This document shows positions 41,651-48,961 of a DNA stretch of 64,000 nucleotides, one piece after another. The translations under genes were made by a program, and so were the position numbers. This stretch comes from Muricomes intestini (GTDB lineage Bacteria; Bacillota; Clostridia; Lachnospirales; Lachnospiraceae). The stretch spans positions 1 through 64,000 of the forward strand of contig NZ_SLZZ01000011.1 of assembly GCF_004346165.1 (NCBI RefSeq). The letters are read 5' to 3'. The first letter of the stretch is position 1. Each line of letters starts with the position of its first letter. The notes beneath the pieces were generated by a model. It was not told the origin of the DNA, ran no database searches, and saw only the letters and a program-made list of their open reading frames with translations.

Positions 41651-42310
41651 ATGAAGTATATGAATAATCACTATGGGGAATCAAGAATCTTTGAGAAAGC
41701 GTCCTTACAGCTATTTGCAGAGGATGATACTGAGGACGAAGAAGAGGATCCGGACGATGACCCTGAGGACGGTGAGGACGAAGAGGAAGAGAACGAAAAG
41801 GCAGACAAGAAAGGAAAGGGCGATGGCAGGCTCTACACAAAGAAGGAGCTGGGGGCCATTGTTGCCAGAGAAGTTCAGAAAGTCTTAAAGGAAAAGAAGC
41901 CAAGTCAATCCGAGGCTGAAAAGCTGGAAAACATGACAGAGGAACAGAGAAAGCATAAATCCGATTCCGAGCTGGAAGAACTAAAGCGTAAGGTGGCCCG
42001 GATGGAATTGTCTAAAGTTGCATCCAAGGCCTTAAAGGCTGCTGACATTGATGTGACAGATGAAATCCTTGATTTTGTTGTTGGCGATGATGCTGAGAGC
42101 ACTAATGAAAAGATTGAGAAATTCATTGAGGTAAAAAATGGGATTGTTAAGTCTACCGAAAAGGAGCGGAGTAAGGGGAAAACTCCTAAGGTTGCTACCA
42201 ATGAAGGAAAGCAGCTGACCCGTGAGGAACTTGCCAAAATGTCCTATAAGGATGTACTGGCATATAAAACTAAGAACCCGGAAGGGTACAAAAAAGCAAT
42301 GGAGGAATAG
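41651..42310 (+). CDS. Scaffold protein with Prp-type site
   Basis: 219 residues. N-terminal EKASLQLFAEDDTEDEEED has the LQLFA site followed by an acidic stretch; the rest is charged and helical with a coiled coil (about 80-125), like SPP1-type scaffold proteins. ATGGAGG precedes the ATG. It is directly upstream of the capsid gene, the standard order. Removal of the first 20 or so residues by Prp is predicted, not shown. Confidence 0.85.
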   Translation: MKYMNNHYGESRIFEKASLQLFAEDDTEDEEEDPDDDPEDGEDEEEENEKADKKGKGDGRLYTKKELGAIVAREVQKVLKEKKPSQSEAEKLENMTEEQRKHKSDSELEELKRKVARMELSKVASKALKAADIDVTDEILDFVVGDDAESTNEKIEKFIEVKNGIVKSTEKERSKGKTPKVATNEGKQLTREELAKMSYKDVLAYKTKNPEGYKKAMEE

Positions 42311-42315
42311 AAGAT

Positions 42316-43191
42316 ATGAAATATAAAGTATTTAAAACACTGCAGTTATTTGCAGACGAATTGACTACACTTGCACAGATGGTTGATCCGGAAGTCATGG
42401 GGCAGATGATTTCTGCGCAGCTTCCGAAAGCTATTAAATTTTCAGGTATCGCTCCAATCGATACGACTTTGGAGGGCAGACCTGGATCCACAATCACGGT
42501 ACCGAAGTTTAAATACATCGGTGACGCTGCGGATGTGGCTGAGGGAGCCGCTATTGACTATAGCATGCTTGAGACCGAGGATGCTAAGTACACAATCAAA
42601 AAGGCTGGTAAGGGTGTAAAGCTGACAGATGAGGCTGTACTTAGCGGATACGGTGATCCGGTAGGGGAAGCACAGAGACAGGTGAGAATGTCAATTGCAT
42701 CTAAGGTGGACAACGATATTGTTGCGGCTGCCCAGACAACCACACTGTCTGTATCACATGCAATTGACCTTGACCTGATTGATCAGCTTGAAGCAACTTT
42801 CGAGGATGCTCCGGACGCTATTGAGGATGAGGATTCCGGTTCTGTGGGCGTATTGTTCCTGTCCTACAAAGATGCGGCTAAACTGCGTAAGGCGGCTGCC
42901 GAGAACTGGACAAGAGCTAGTGAATTAGGAGACAACATTCTGATTAGTGGTGCTTTTGGCGAAGTACTGGGGTGGGAGGTTGCCCGCTCTAAGAAAATCA
43001 CGGATGGTACTGGACTGGCAGTAAAGACAGGTGCTTTAAAGACATTCCTGAAGCGCTCTGTGACGGCTGAGAAAGAGCGTGATATTGACCATAAACTTAC
43101 TAAGTTCAACGCTGACCAGCACTATGTTGTTGCTCTGGTGGATGAAACCAAATGTATTAAGATAGCAGCTGACGGTGGCTCGGGGGAATAA
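42316..43191 (+). CDS. Major capsid protein (N4 gp56-like, HK97 fold)
   Basis: 291 residues. MKYKVFKTLQLFADE puts a Prp-type LQLFA site at residues 9-13. The main part matches the N4-gp56-like capsid family: LPKAIKFSGIAPIDTTLEGR then PGSTITVPKFKYIGDA, and ITDGTGLAVKTGALKTFLKR. The last three codons plus stop are TCG GGG GAA TAA; the -1 frame stays open for 57 codons more, suggesting a minor long form. It is preceded by AGAAGAT-type weak spacing after the scaffold stop. Confidence 0.92.
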   Translation: MKYKVFKTLQLFADELTTLAQMVDPEVMGQMISAQLPKAIKFSGIAPIDTTLEGRPGSTITVPKFKYIGDAADVAEGAAIDYSMLETEDAKYTIKKAGKGVKLTDEAVLSGYGDPVGEAQRQVRMSIASKVDNDIVAAAQTTTLSVSHAIDLDLIDQLEATFEDAPDAIEDEDSGSVGVLFLSYKDAAKLRKAAAENWTRASELGDNILISGAFGEVLGWEVARSKKITDGTGLAVKTGALKTFLKRSVTAEKERDIDHKLTKFNADQHYVVALVDETKCIKIAADGGSGE

Positions 43192-43355
43192 CGGGCCGTA
43201 GCCTGCCAACCCAGCCTAGCTATACAGCAGAAAACCTAGAGTCCATGACTATAGCGGGTATTAAGGCTCTTGCTGGTAGTCTTGGCTACGGCATAACGAA
43301 GGCGAAGAAAGATGATATAATCGGTGAGTTTTTAAACCAGCAAGGCGGTGATTAA
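43182..43355 (+). other. Putative -1 frameshift extension of the capsid protein (HeH/LEM-like domain)
   Basis: The -1 frame from the GGGGG run gives 57 residues: a GRSLPTQPSY linker, then a compact helical domain AENLESMTIAGIKALAGSLG with GITKAKKDDIIGEFL, a HeH/LEM-like fold often seen at the end of phage head proteins. No independent start with a ribosome site exists. The previous -1 stop is at 43170, so any shift must happen within 43173-43191. The extension stops at 43355, one base before the next gene's ATG. Confidence 0.65.
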
Positions 43356-43685
43356 ATGGCTACCATTGAGGATGTAAAGATCCTACTGGACATTACGGAT
43401 AACGATATGGATGAAAAGCTCAGCCTGATTATCAGCAATGCTGAAAAACAGATCCTTGCTTATTTGCCAGAGGGTACAGTAACAGTACCGGATCCATTGC
43501 AGTACATCGTGACTGAGCTTGCGATTGTACGGTTTAACCGGATTGGCAACGAAGGTATGTCCAGCTACAGCCAGGAGGGAGAGAGTATCACATACGGGGA
43601 CGATATTGCCCCGTACCTGGCTGCTATTCAGGCATGGATTAGCACACAGGAGAACAACAAGAGAGGAGTGGTAAAGTTTATATGA
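43356..43685 (+). CDS. Head-tail connector (gp6/DNA-packaging type)
   Basis: 109 residues, all-helical in the first two-thirds. ATIEDVKILLDITDNDMDEK, then LSLIISNAEKQILAYL matches the phage gp6-like connector family, which forms the ring below the portal. It starts immediately after the capsid extension and overlaps the next gene by four bases. Confidence 0.85.
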   Translation: MATIEDVKILLDITDNDMDEKLSLIISNAEKQILAYLPEGTVTVPDPLQYIVTELAIVRFNRIGNEGMSSYSQEGESITYGDDIAPYLAAIQAWISTQENNKRGVVKFI

Positions 43686-43984
43686 GATATGACGTGCCAA
43701 TATCTTTTGTAAAAGAAACCGATAAACATTATGATCCGGTAGCGGGGGAGTGGATCCAGGGAGAGCCCGTCCGTACAAAGAAATATGCGAATGTAACCCA
43801 TATGGGCGCAGAACGCCAGCAGGCCGTGTTCGGCGATGTGAAAGCCAACCGGCTTGTTGTCCGTTTGCAGAGAGTTTATAAGGCACCCTATGATTATATA
43901 GAGATAGACGGCAAAAGCTATCACACGGACACAGAGAGGCTTCCTAGTGATACGCAGAGTTTAGTGGTGATGCAGAATGGCTGA
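43682..43984 (+). CDS. Head-closure protein
   Basis: 100 residues, beta-rich, with GERQ-like MGAERQQAVFGDVKANRLVV and IEIDGKSYHTDT, as in SPP1 gp16/minor capsid proteins that seal the connector. Four-base overlap upstream and eight-base overlap downstream fix its place in the connector block. Confidence 0.75.
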   Translation: MRYDVPISFVKETDKHYDPVAGEWIQGEPVRTKKYANVTHMGAERQQAVFGDVKANRLVVRLQRVYKAPYDYIEIDGKSYHTDTERLPSDTQSLVVMQNG

Positions 43985-44324
43985 TATTAAAGTGGTTGGG
44001 ATTGAGAAGTTGGAGAAGCAGCTCAAGGAGAACATTTCACTCGGAGCTGTGAAGCAGGTGGTAAAGAAGAGTGGGACAACACTGCAAAAGGAAGCTGAGA
44101 GGATAGTGCCTGTTGCACCAGTCAACGGGGGGACACTTAAACGAAGCATAACCGGTCCAGAACTAACAGACGGAGGCTTGACTGCCAAGGTGGAAGCTAC
44201 AGCTGAGTACGCCGCATATGTGGAATATGGCACTCGCTACATGAAGGCACAACCGTACATGCGACCGGCACTTGAAAAAGCTGAAAAGGAATTTCAGACA
44301 AACATGAAAAAGCTTATAAAATAG
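43977..44324 (+). CDS. HK97 gp10-like tail-joining protein
   Basis: 115 residues. LEKQLKENISLGAVKQVVKK, then TLQKEAERIVPVAPVNGGTL and VEYGTRYMKAQPYMRPALEK are the classical HK97 gp10 motifs. It starts in the head-closure gene and precedes the tail-completion protein. Confidence 0.88.
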   Translation: MADIKVVGIEKLEKQLKENISLGAVKQVVKKSGTTLQKEAERIVPVAPVNGGTLKRSITGPELTDGGLTAKVEATAEYAAYVEYGTRYMKAQPYMRPALEKAEKEFQTNMKKLIK

Positions 44325-44333
44325 GAGGTGGAT

Positions 44334-44723
44334 ATGGACAAGACAGCAGAACAGGCCATACATGACAAGCTATGGCAGATTGTATCCCCTCTGGTGGGCG
44401 GAGAAGTCTATGAGAGCCGCCCCATGACGGAGGTGGGATATCCCTTTGCAGACTTTGAGGACTTCTTGTCCAGTTTCACGGGGACGAAAAACGGAGCCTT
44501 TGCAAGAACAGCGGTAGATCTTAATCTTTGGGATGCTGAGGATAAACGGAAAGATATATCTCAAGCAGGAGGCTCACTTTTCACACAGGCAATGCAGCTA
44601 AAAGAGGCTTTTGGGTACAAAATATCCATGAGGGTTAGTGATTCCACTATCAGAGTAATACAAGACAGAACCGTATCACCACCAATCTGGCGGTGCATGG
44701 TACATTTAGAATTTGACATATAG
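44334..44723 (+). CDS. Tail-completion protein
   Basis: 129 residues. KLWQIVSPLVGGEVYESRPM with VGYPFADFEDF fits the gp17/DUF3168-like tail terminators that cap the tail tube. ATG at 44334 behind AGGAGGTG; an in-frame GTG at 44328 is possible. It is next to the tail-tube gene, as usual. Confidence 0.75.
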   Translation: MDKTAEQAIHDKLWQIVSPLVGGEVYESRPMTEVGYPFADFEDFLSSFTGTKNGAFARTAVDLNLWDAEDKRKDISQAGGSLFTQAMQLKEAFGYKISMRVSDSTIRVIQDRTVSPPIWRCMVHLEFDI

Positions 44724-44734
44724 GAGGTAGACAA

Positions 44735-45247
44735 ATGGCAGTTATACAGGGAAAAAGAATTGCATATTTATATCGTCTTCTGTCAGAGGCAAAGACGAAT
44801 GATGCGATGGCAATGGCATTCACAACAGAAAATAGCACATCCATTTCAAGGGATTCTGATACTGTTTCTACAAAGAGCGGCGTGATCAGAGTGCCCAAGG
44901 ATGCGGAAACGGAAATCAAAGCAACGGCAATTTTTGCCAGTGAGAATGATGAAATTGCTAAGAAAATAAAAGCAGCAGTAAATGGCGGGGACAAGCTGGA
45001 GATTTGGGAAGTAAATCTTGATGATCCGGGTGAGGATACAAATGAGGGCAAGTTTGCGGCTACATATTATAATGGGTACGCCACTAGCTATGAGTTGACA
45101 TCCAACAGTGAGGATCATGCTGAGGTTGCTCTTGAGTTCGCCATTGAGGGCACAGGGGTTGACGGCTATGCGACCGTAACAGATGATCAGCAGGCCATTG
45201 CCGATCTGGTATTTAAGGATACCACTAAAGACACGTCGGGGGAATAA
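44735..45247 (+). CDS. Major tail (tube) protein
   Basis: 170 residues, beta-rich. The opening QGKRIAYLYRLLSEAKTNDA, and NSTSISRDSDTVSTKSGVIR-like core, then YYNGYATSYELTSNSEDHAE and the IEGTGVDGYATV end match the TP901-1/PhiETA-like tail-tube family. It terminates in TCG GGG GAA TAA, the same 12 bases as the capsid gene, and the -1 frame goes on for 25 codons. AGGAGGTAG precedes the ATG. Confidence 0.87.
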   Translation: MAVIQGKRIAYLYRLLSEAKTNDAMAMAFTTENSTSISRDSDTVSTKSGVIRVPKDAETEIKATAIFASENDEIAKKIKAAVNGGDKLEIWEVNLDDPGEDTNEGKFAATYYNGYATSYELTSNSEDHAEVALEFAIEGTGVDGYATVTDDQQAIADLVFKDTTKDTSGE

Positions 45248-45315
45248 TACCCCCGACTGAATCGGCCATAGTAGGAACGGGGGTCGTGGATTCGGCCATT
45301 GTAGGAAACTATTAA
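45238..45315 (+). other. Putative -1 frameshift extension of the tail-tube protein
   Basis: From the GGGGG run the -1 frame adds about 25 residues, GGIIPPTESAIVGTGVVDSA and IVGNY, containing two SAIVG repeats encoded by a 22-base near-repeat. The previous -1 stop is at 45226, so the shift window is 45229-45247. TCGGGGG pairs with CCCCCGA around AATAATA, so the stop codon lies in a hairpin. Confidence 0.55.
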
Positions 45316-45334
45316 ATACATGGAGGAAGATTAA

Positions 45335-45715
45335 ATGTTTGACCTAACAATTAATGGAGAAGTATATCAGTTCAATTTCGGAATGGGGTTTTTACGAGAG
45401 ATTGATAAGAAAGTATCGGCTATAGTTGATGGAGCTACAGGTGTAAAACAGGACATGGGCTTGCGGTATGCTGTAGCAGGTGTTATCGACGGAGACCCCA
45501 AGGCTGTGGTTGATGTGCTGGAACTGGCAAACAAAGGCCAGACCCCGCGTCTGACAAAAGCGGCTTTGGATGCTTTTGTAGAAGACGAAAACACCGACAT
45601 TGATGCTTTATTTGAGGATGTAAAGGGTTTTTTATCGAAAGCAAATGTTACCAAGAAGGTGACGTTGGAGCTATTGGAGAGGGCAGAAGCAGAAAGGGAG
45701 AAAGCAGGACTGTAA
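45335..45715 (+). CDS. Tail assembly chaperone, short form (gpG-like)
   Basis: 126 residues, acidic and helical in the C-terminal half. MFDLTINGEVYQFNFGMGFL, then REIDKKV is the usual opening of phage tail assembly chaperones in Firmicutes. It binds the tape measure before tube assembly. A T TTT TTA heptamer at 45628-45634 is in the correct phase for -1 slippage into the next frame. Confidence 0.82.
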   Translation: MFDLTINGEVYQFNFGMGFLREIDKKVSAIVDGATGVKQDMGLRYAVAGVIDGDPKAVVDVLELANKGQTPRLTKAALDAFVEDENTDIDALFEDVKGFLSKANVTKKVTLELLERAEAEREKAGL

Positions 45716-46062
45716 ACATTGGAGAGTTGTACCACGATGTGGCAATAACCTGTTTTCGGTATTTCGGTTTTAAGAGCCTTACAGAGGTGGATCAGCTGAC
45801 GATTCCAGAATATGAGTTACTGATAGAAGCACACAGCTTGCGAATGGTGGATGAAGAATACAAGCGCCATGAGCAGGCATTTTTAAATTACCAGGTGCAG
45901 GCGCAGAAGTCTGCCGGGAAATACAAGACAAAGCCTGTTTATGATAGCTTCGAGAAGTTTTTCGATTATGACAAGGTTTTAGCCAGGGTAAAGAAGAAAG
46001 AGAAAAAGCCGGCTGAACGGTTTGCCGGCATCGGCAAATTATTGAAGAAAGGAGGGGCATAA
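45616..46062 (+). CDS. Tail assembly chaperone, frameshift part (gpT-like)
   Basis: The frame -1 to the short chaperone is open from 45616 to the stop at 46062. Its conserved part begins about 45718 (NIGELYHDVAITCFRYFGFK) and ends with basic KKKEKKPAERFAGIGKLLKK, the gpT-like domain. A free start would have to be TTG at 45727, with a ribosome site only two bases away, so frameshift fusion is more likely. The exact slip site is not settled: T TTT TTA at 45628 is canonical, but a site nearer the stop would keep more of the short form. Confidence 0.65.
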   Translation, partial: GCKGFFIESKCYQEGDVGAIGEGRSRKGESRTVNIGELYHDVAITCFRYFGFKSLTEVDQLTIPEYELLIEAHSLRMVDEEYKRHEQAFLNYQVQAQKSAGKYKTKPVYDSFEKFFDYDKVLARVKKKEKKPAERFAGIGKLLKKGGA

Positions 46063-46063
46063 A

Positions 46064-48961
46064 ATGGGAGATTACTCTGTAAAGGCCATATTGTCTGCAA
46101 CGGATAATGGCTTTTTGTCAACAATGAAAAGTGCCATGGGATACACCAATAACCTTAAAAGCACGCTCACAAGCGGTCTTGGATTTGGAATCATGATGGG
46201 TGCAGGACAGAAAGCCTTTTCAGCCATTAGCGGCGGTCTTACCGGGTTGATCGGGGATATGAGTAGCGCTGGTGCAACATGGAAGACTTTTGAGGGAAAC
46301 ATGCGAATGAGCGGTCATGCGGAGGCTGATATAAAATCTGTAAAAAAGGAATTGAGCGATTTTGCTGTGCAAACTATTTACAATTCATCCGATATGGCCA
46401 GCACTTTCGCACAGCTGGACGCAGTAGGAACTAAAAACACCACTAGCCTGGTGAAAGGCTTCGGTGGTCTTGCGGCCGCAGCAGACGATCCGAAACAGGC
46501 CATGAAGACATTGAGTCAGCAGGCTACACAGATGGCTGCAAAACCTACCGTAGCCTGGCAGGACTTTAAGCTGATGTTGGAACAAACCCCTTCTGGGATT
46601 TCACAAGTGGCGAAGACAATGGGCATGTCCACATCAGATTTAGTAAAGAACGTCCAGGATGGAAAGATTGCAACAGAGGATTTCTTTGATGCGATAGAGA
46701 AGACCGGAACAAATGCACATTTCTCAGAGCTTGCGACGCAGTACAAGAAAGTAAGTGAAGCAGCTGATGGATTAAAGGAGACTATGCAGAATAAACTTCA
46801 ACCTGCTTTTGATGTTCTATCTGGTGTGGGGATCAAGGCCATCAGCAAGATAACTGATTCTTTTGATTCCATAAACGAAGATGCTTTAGCGGGGAAAGTT
46901 ACGGCTATGGTTACTAAAGTGACCCCTTACTGGGATGCATTTAAAGATAGTGCAATCAAAGTCAAAGACGCGTTTGGGGACGCTTTTGGCGCAATCGGGG
47001 ATAGCCTTGGAAAACTTACGGGGAAATTCGGCTCTGATGACAGTGTTGATAAATTTTCTGGAACTGTGGAAAAAGCTGCGGGCGCATTAAAAAGGTTTGC
47101 TGGGTTCTTGGAAGACCATTCAGATATAATTGCAAAGGTGCTTTCTAAGCTCCCCCAACTGTTAATAGCGTACAAAGGGTTTAAAGTAGTGAAATCCATT
47201 GCACCCGGGCTAGGGCTTTTTGCCAAGGGAATTACCAGCCTGGCAGGAAAAGGCATCGGAGCAATTGCAGGAAAACTGTTTGGGATTGCCGGAGCACAAA
47301 AGACGGTCGGAACAGCCAGCACGACAAGCGCAGGTGGGGTTATGAAATCTGCAGTTGCATTTCTTGCTATGGGGGCAGGAGTCCTACTCATTACGGCCGG
47401 AATCGGCCTATTGGTATATTCTGCCATCCAACTTGCACAGGCAGGCCCTATGGCGGCAGTCGCTTTACTTGGACTGGTCGCTGTAGTCGCTTTATTTGCG
47501 GTAGGGGCCGCAGCTTTAGGCCCAGCACTTACAGCTGGTGCAGTGGGATTTATAGCTTTTGGCGCGGCAATCGCCCTGGTAGGGGTAGGTGCATTATTAG
47601 CGTCCGTAGCACTAACGCTTGTTGCAGGAGTACTCCCCACAGTTGTAGCTTATGGATCACAAGGAGCGGGGGCAATTGCCTTGCTTGGTGCAGGTATGAT
47701 TGCCTTTGCTGCAGGCGCAGCGATAGCAGGTGTGGCGTGTGTAGTTCTCGGAGCCGGCCTGCTTGTAGTTGGAGTGGCCCTGGCATTAGTTGGCGTCGGT
47801 GTCCTCGTGGTAGCAGCCGGAGTTATGTTACTTGCGGCCGGAACAATGGTATTAGGCGCGGGAATGATGCTCACAGGGGCGGCCCTGATGGTAGTTGCAG
47901 GGGCATTGCCCACAGTCGCAGCGGGAGCATTGGCAAGTACGGTGGCTTTTGCGGCTATGTTGGCTGTATCGTTACTGTTAGGTGCATCACTGTTGCTTAT
48001 ATCGGTTCCACTATTATTAATCGGGCCAGCGTTTCTTTTGGCATCGGTCGGAGCACTGGCATTTGGTGTAGCAATGACAGGAGGGGCTGTAGGATGCGCT
48101 GCTATGGCAGTCTCACTGAAACTGGTTAATTCAAGCATGAAATCCATAGCAAGCAATGCAAAGGCGGCAGAAACGTCTATTTCAAGCATGAGAAAATCGG
48201 TCAATATAGTAAATGACGGATTGGACGCTCTTGGGAATAAGGCGAAATCAGCGATTAATAAGTTCACCAGTGCTTTTCAAAATGGCGCTGGACAGGCGCA
48301 ATCCGCAGCCACTACAATGGCAAACGGAGTAACAAACGGAACAAAAGCGGGGCTCGCTCCACTTCCCTCTGTGGCAACCTCTGCAATGAGCAGATTTAAT
48401 TCAGCGTTGCGGGCCGGAGGAAATGCAGCGGTATCTCTAATGAGAAGCACAGCAAGTTTCATTGTGTCCACAGCAAGTTCAGCGGCAAGTGGAATGTACG
48501 GTGTTGGCTATAACATCGGCGCAGGACTTGCATCTGGTATGAGTGCCAGCCTCGGTTATGTTGAGTCAGTGGCATCGCAGCTGGCATCTGCAGCTGAAAG
48601 AGCCGTTAGGGCAAGAGCCAAGATACATAGTCCGTCAAGAGTGTTTGCAAAATTAGGAACGTTTGTCGGTCAGGGTTTTGCAAACGGAATAGAATCCATG
48701 CAAAGTACAATTGAGCGTGTAAGCAATAATATGGTAGCTATCCCGGATGTGCCTGCTTTTGCCGGCATGGATTCCTATTCATTTGGTAGCCAAGAGCTGC
48801 GGAGTGATTATGAATACCGCCCTGTAGTCTACGTGAATGCAGAAGTGACCAGCGTTATGGACGGCCGCGAGGTAGGTTACGGAACCGCAAAATATGTAGA
48901 AGAGAAAAACAATTTTGATACTACAAGAAAGAACCGTATAGGAGGGAAGACGAATGTATGA
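46064..48961 (+). CDS. Tape measure protein
   Basis: 965 residues, the longest protein of the window, setting tail length (about 145 nm by the 0.15 nm per residue rule). The N-terminal TMP domain has SDMASTFAQLDAVGTKNTTS and GISQVAKTMGMSTSDLVKNV. Residues about 425-690 are a very hydrophobic Ala/Val/Gly/Leu region that could hold eight or more membrane helices. The C-terminal part has SPSRVFAKLGTFVGQGFANG, the usual TMP end motif. It overlaps the Dit gene by eight bases. Confidence 0.93.
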   Translation: MGDYSVKAILSATDNGFLSTMKSAMGYTNNLKSTLTSGLGFGIMMGAGQKAFSAISGGLTGLIGDMSSAGATWKTFEGNMRMSGHAEADIKSVKKELSDFAVQTIYNSSDMASTFAQLDAVGTKNTTSLVKGFGGLAAAADDPKQAMKTLSQQATQMAAKPTVAWQDFKLMLEQTPSGISQVAKTMGMSTSDLVKNVQDGKIATEDFFDAIEKTGTNAHFSELATQYKKVSEAADGLKETMQNKLQPAFDVLSGVGIKAISKITDSFDSINEDALAGKVTAMVTKVTPYWDAFKDSAIKVKDAFGDAFGAIGDSLGKLTGKFGSDDSVDKFSGTVEKAAGALKRFAGFLEDHSDIIAKVLSKLPQLLIAYKGFKVVKSIAPGLGLFAKGITSLAGKGIGAIAGKLFGIAGAQKTVGTASTTSAGGVMKSAVAFLAMGAGVLLITAGIGLLVYSAIQLAQAGPMAAVALLGLVAVVALFAVGAAALGPALTAGAVGFIAFGAAIALVGVGALLASVALTLVAGVLPTVVAYGSQGAGAIALLGAGMIAFAAGAAIAGVACVVLGAGLLVVGVALALVGVGVLVVAAGVMLLAAGTMVLGAGMMLTGAALMVVAGALPTVAAGALASTVAFAAMLAVSLLLGASLLLISVPLLLIGPAFLLASVGALAFGVAMTGGAVGCAAMAVSLKLVNSSMKSIASNAKAAETSISSMRKSVNIVNDGLDALGNKAKSAINKFTSAFQNGAGQAQSAATTMANGVTNGTKAGLAPLPSVATSAMSRFNSALRAGGNAAVSLMRSTASFIVSTASSAASGMYGVGYNIGAGLASGMSASLGYVESVASQLASAAERAVRARAKIHSPSRVFAKLGTFVGQGFANGIESMQSTIERVSNNMVAIPDVPAFAGMDSYSFGSQELRSDYEYRPVVYVNAEVTSVMDGREVGYGTAKYVEEKNNFDTTRKNRIGGKTNV

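Noticed and set aside
43203-43355. Separate small gene for the HeH/LEM-like domain
   Set aside because: No ATG, GTG or TTG with a ribosome site before the domain; the frame is closed just upstream of the capsid end, so frameshift extension is the better reading.
46927-48267. Long minus-strand open frames opposite the tape measure gene
   Set aside because: Ala/Thr/Pro-rich composition mirrors the GC-biased hydrophobic block on the other strand; no ribosome sites.
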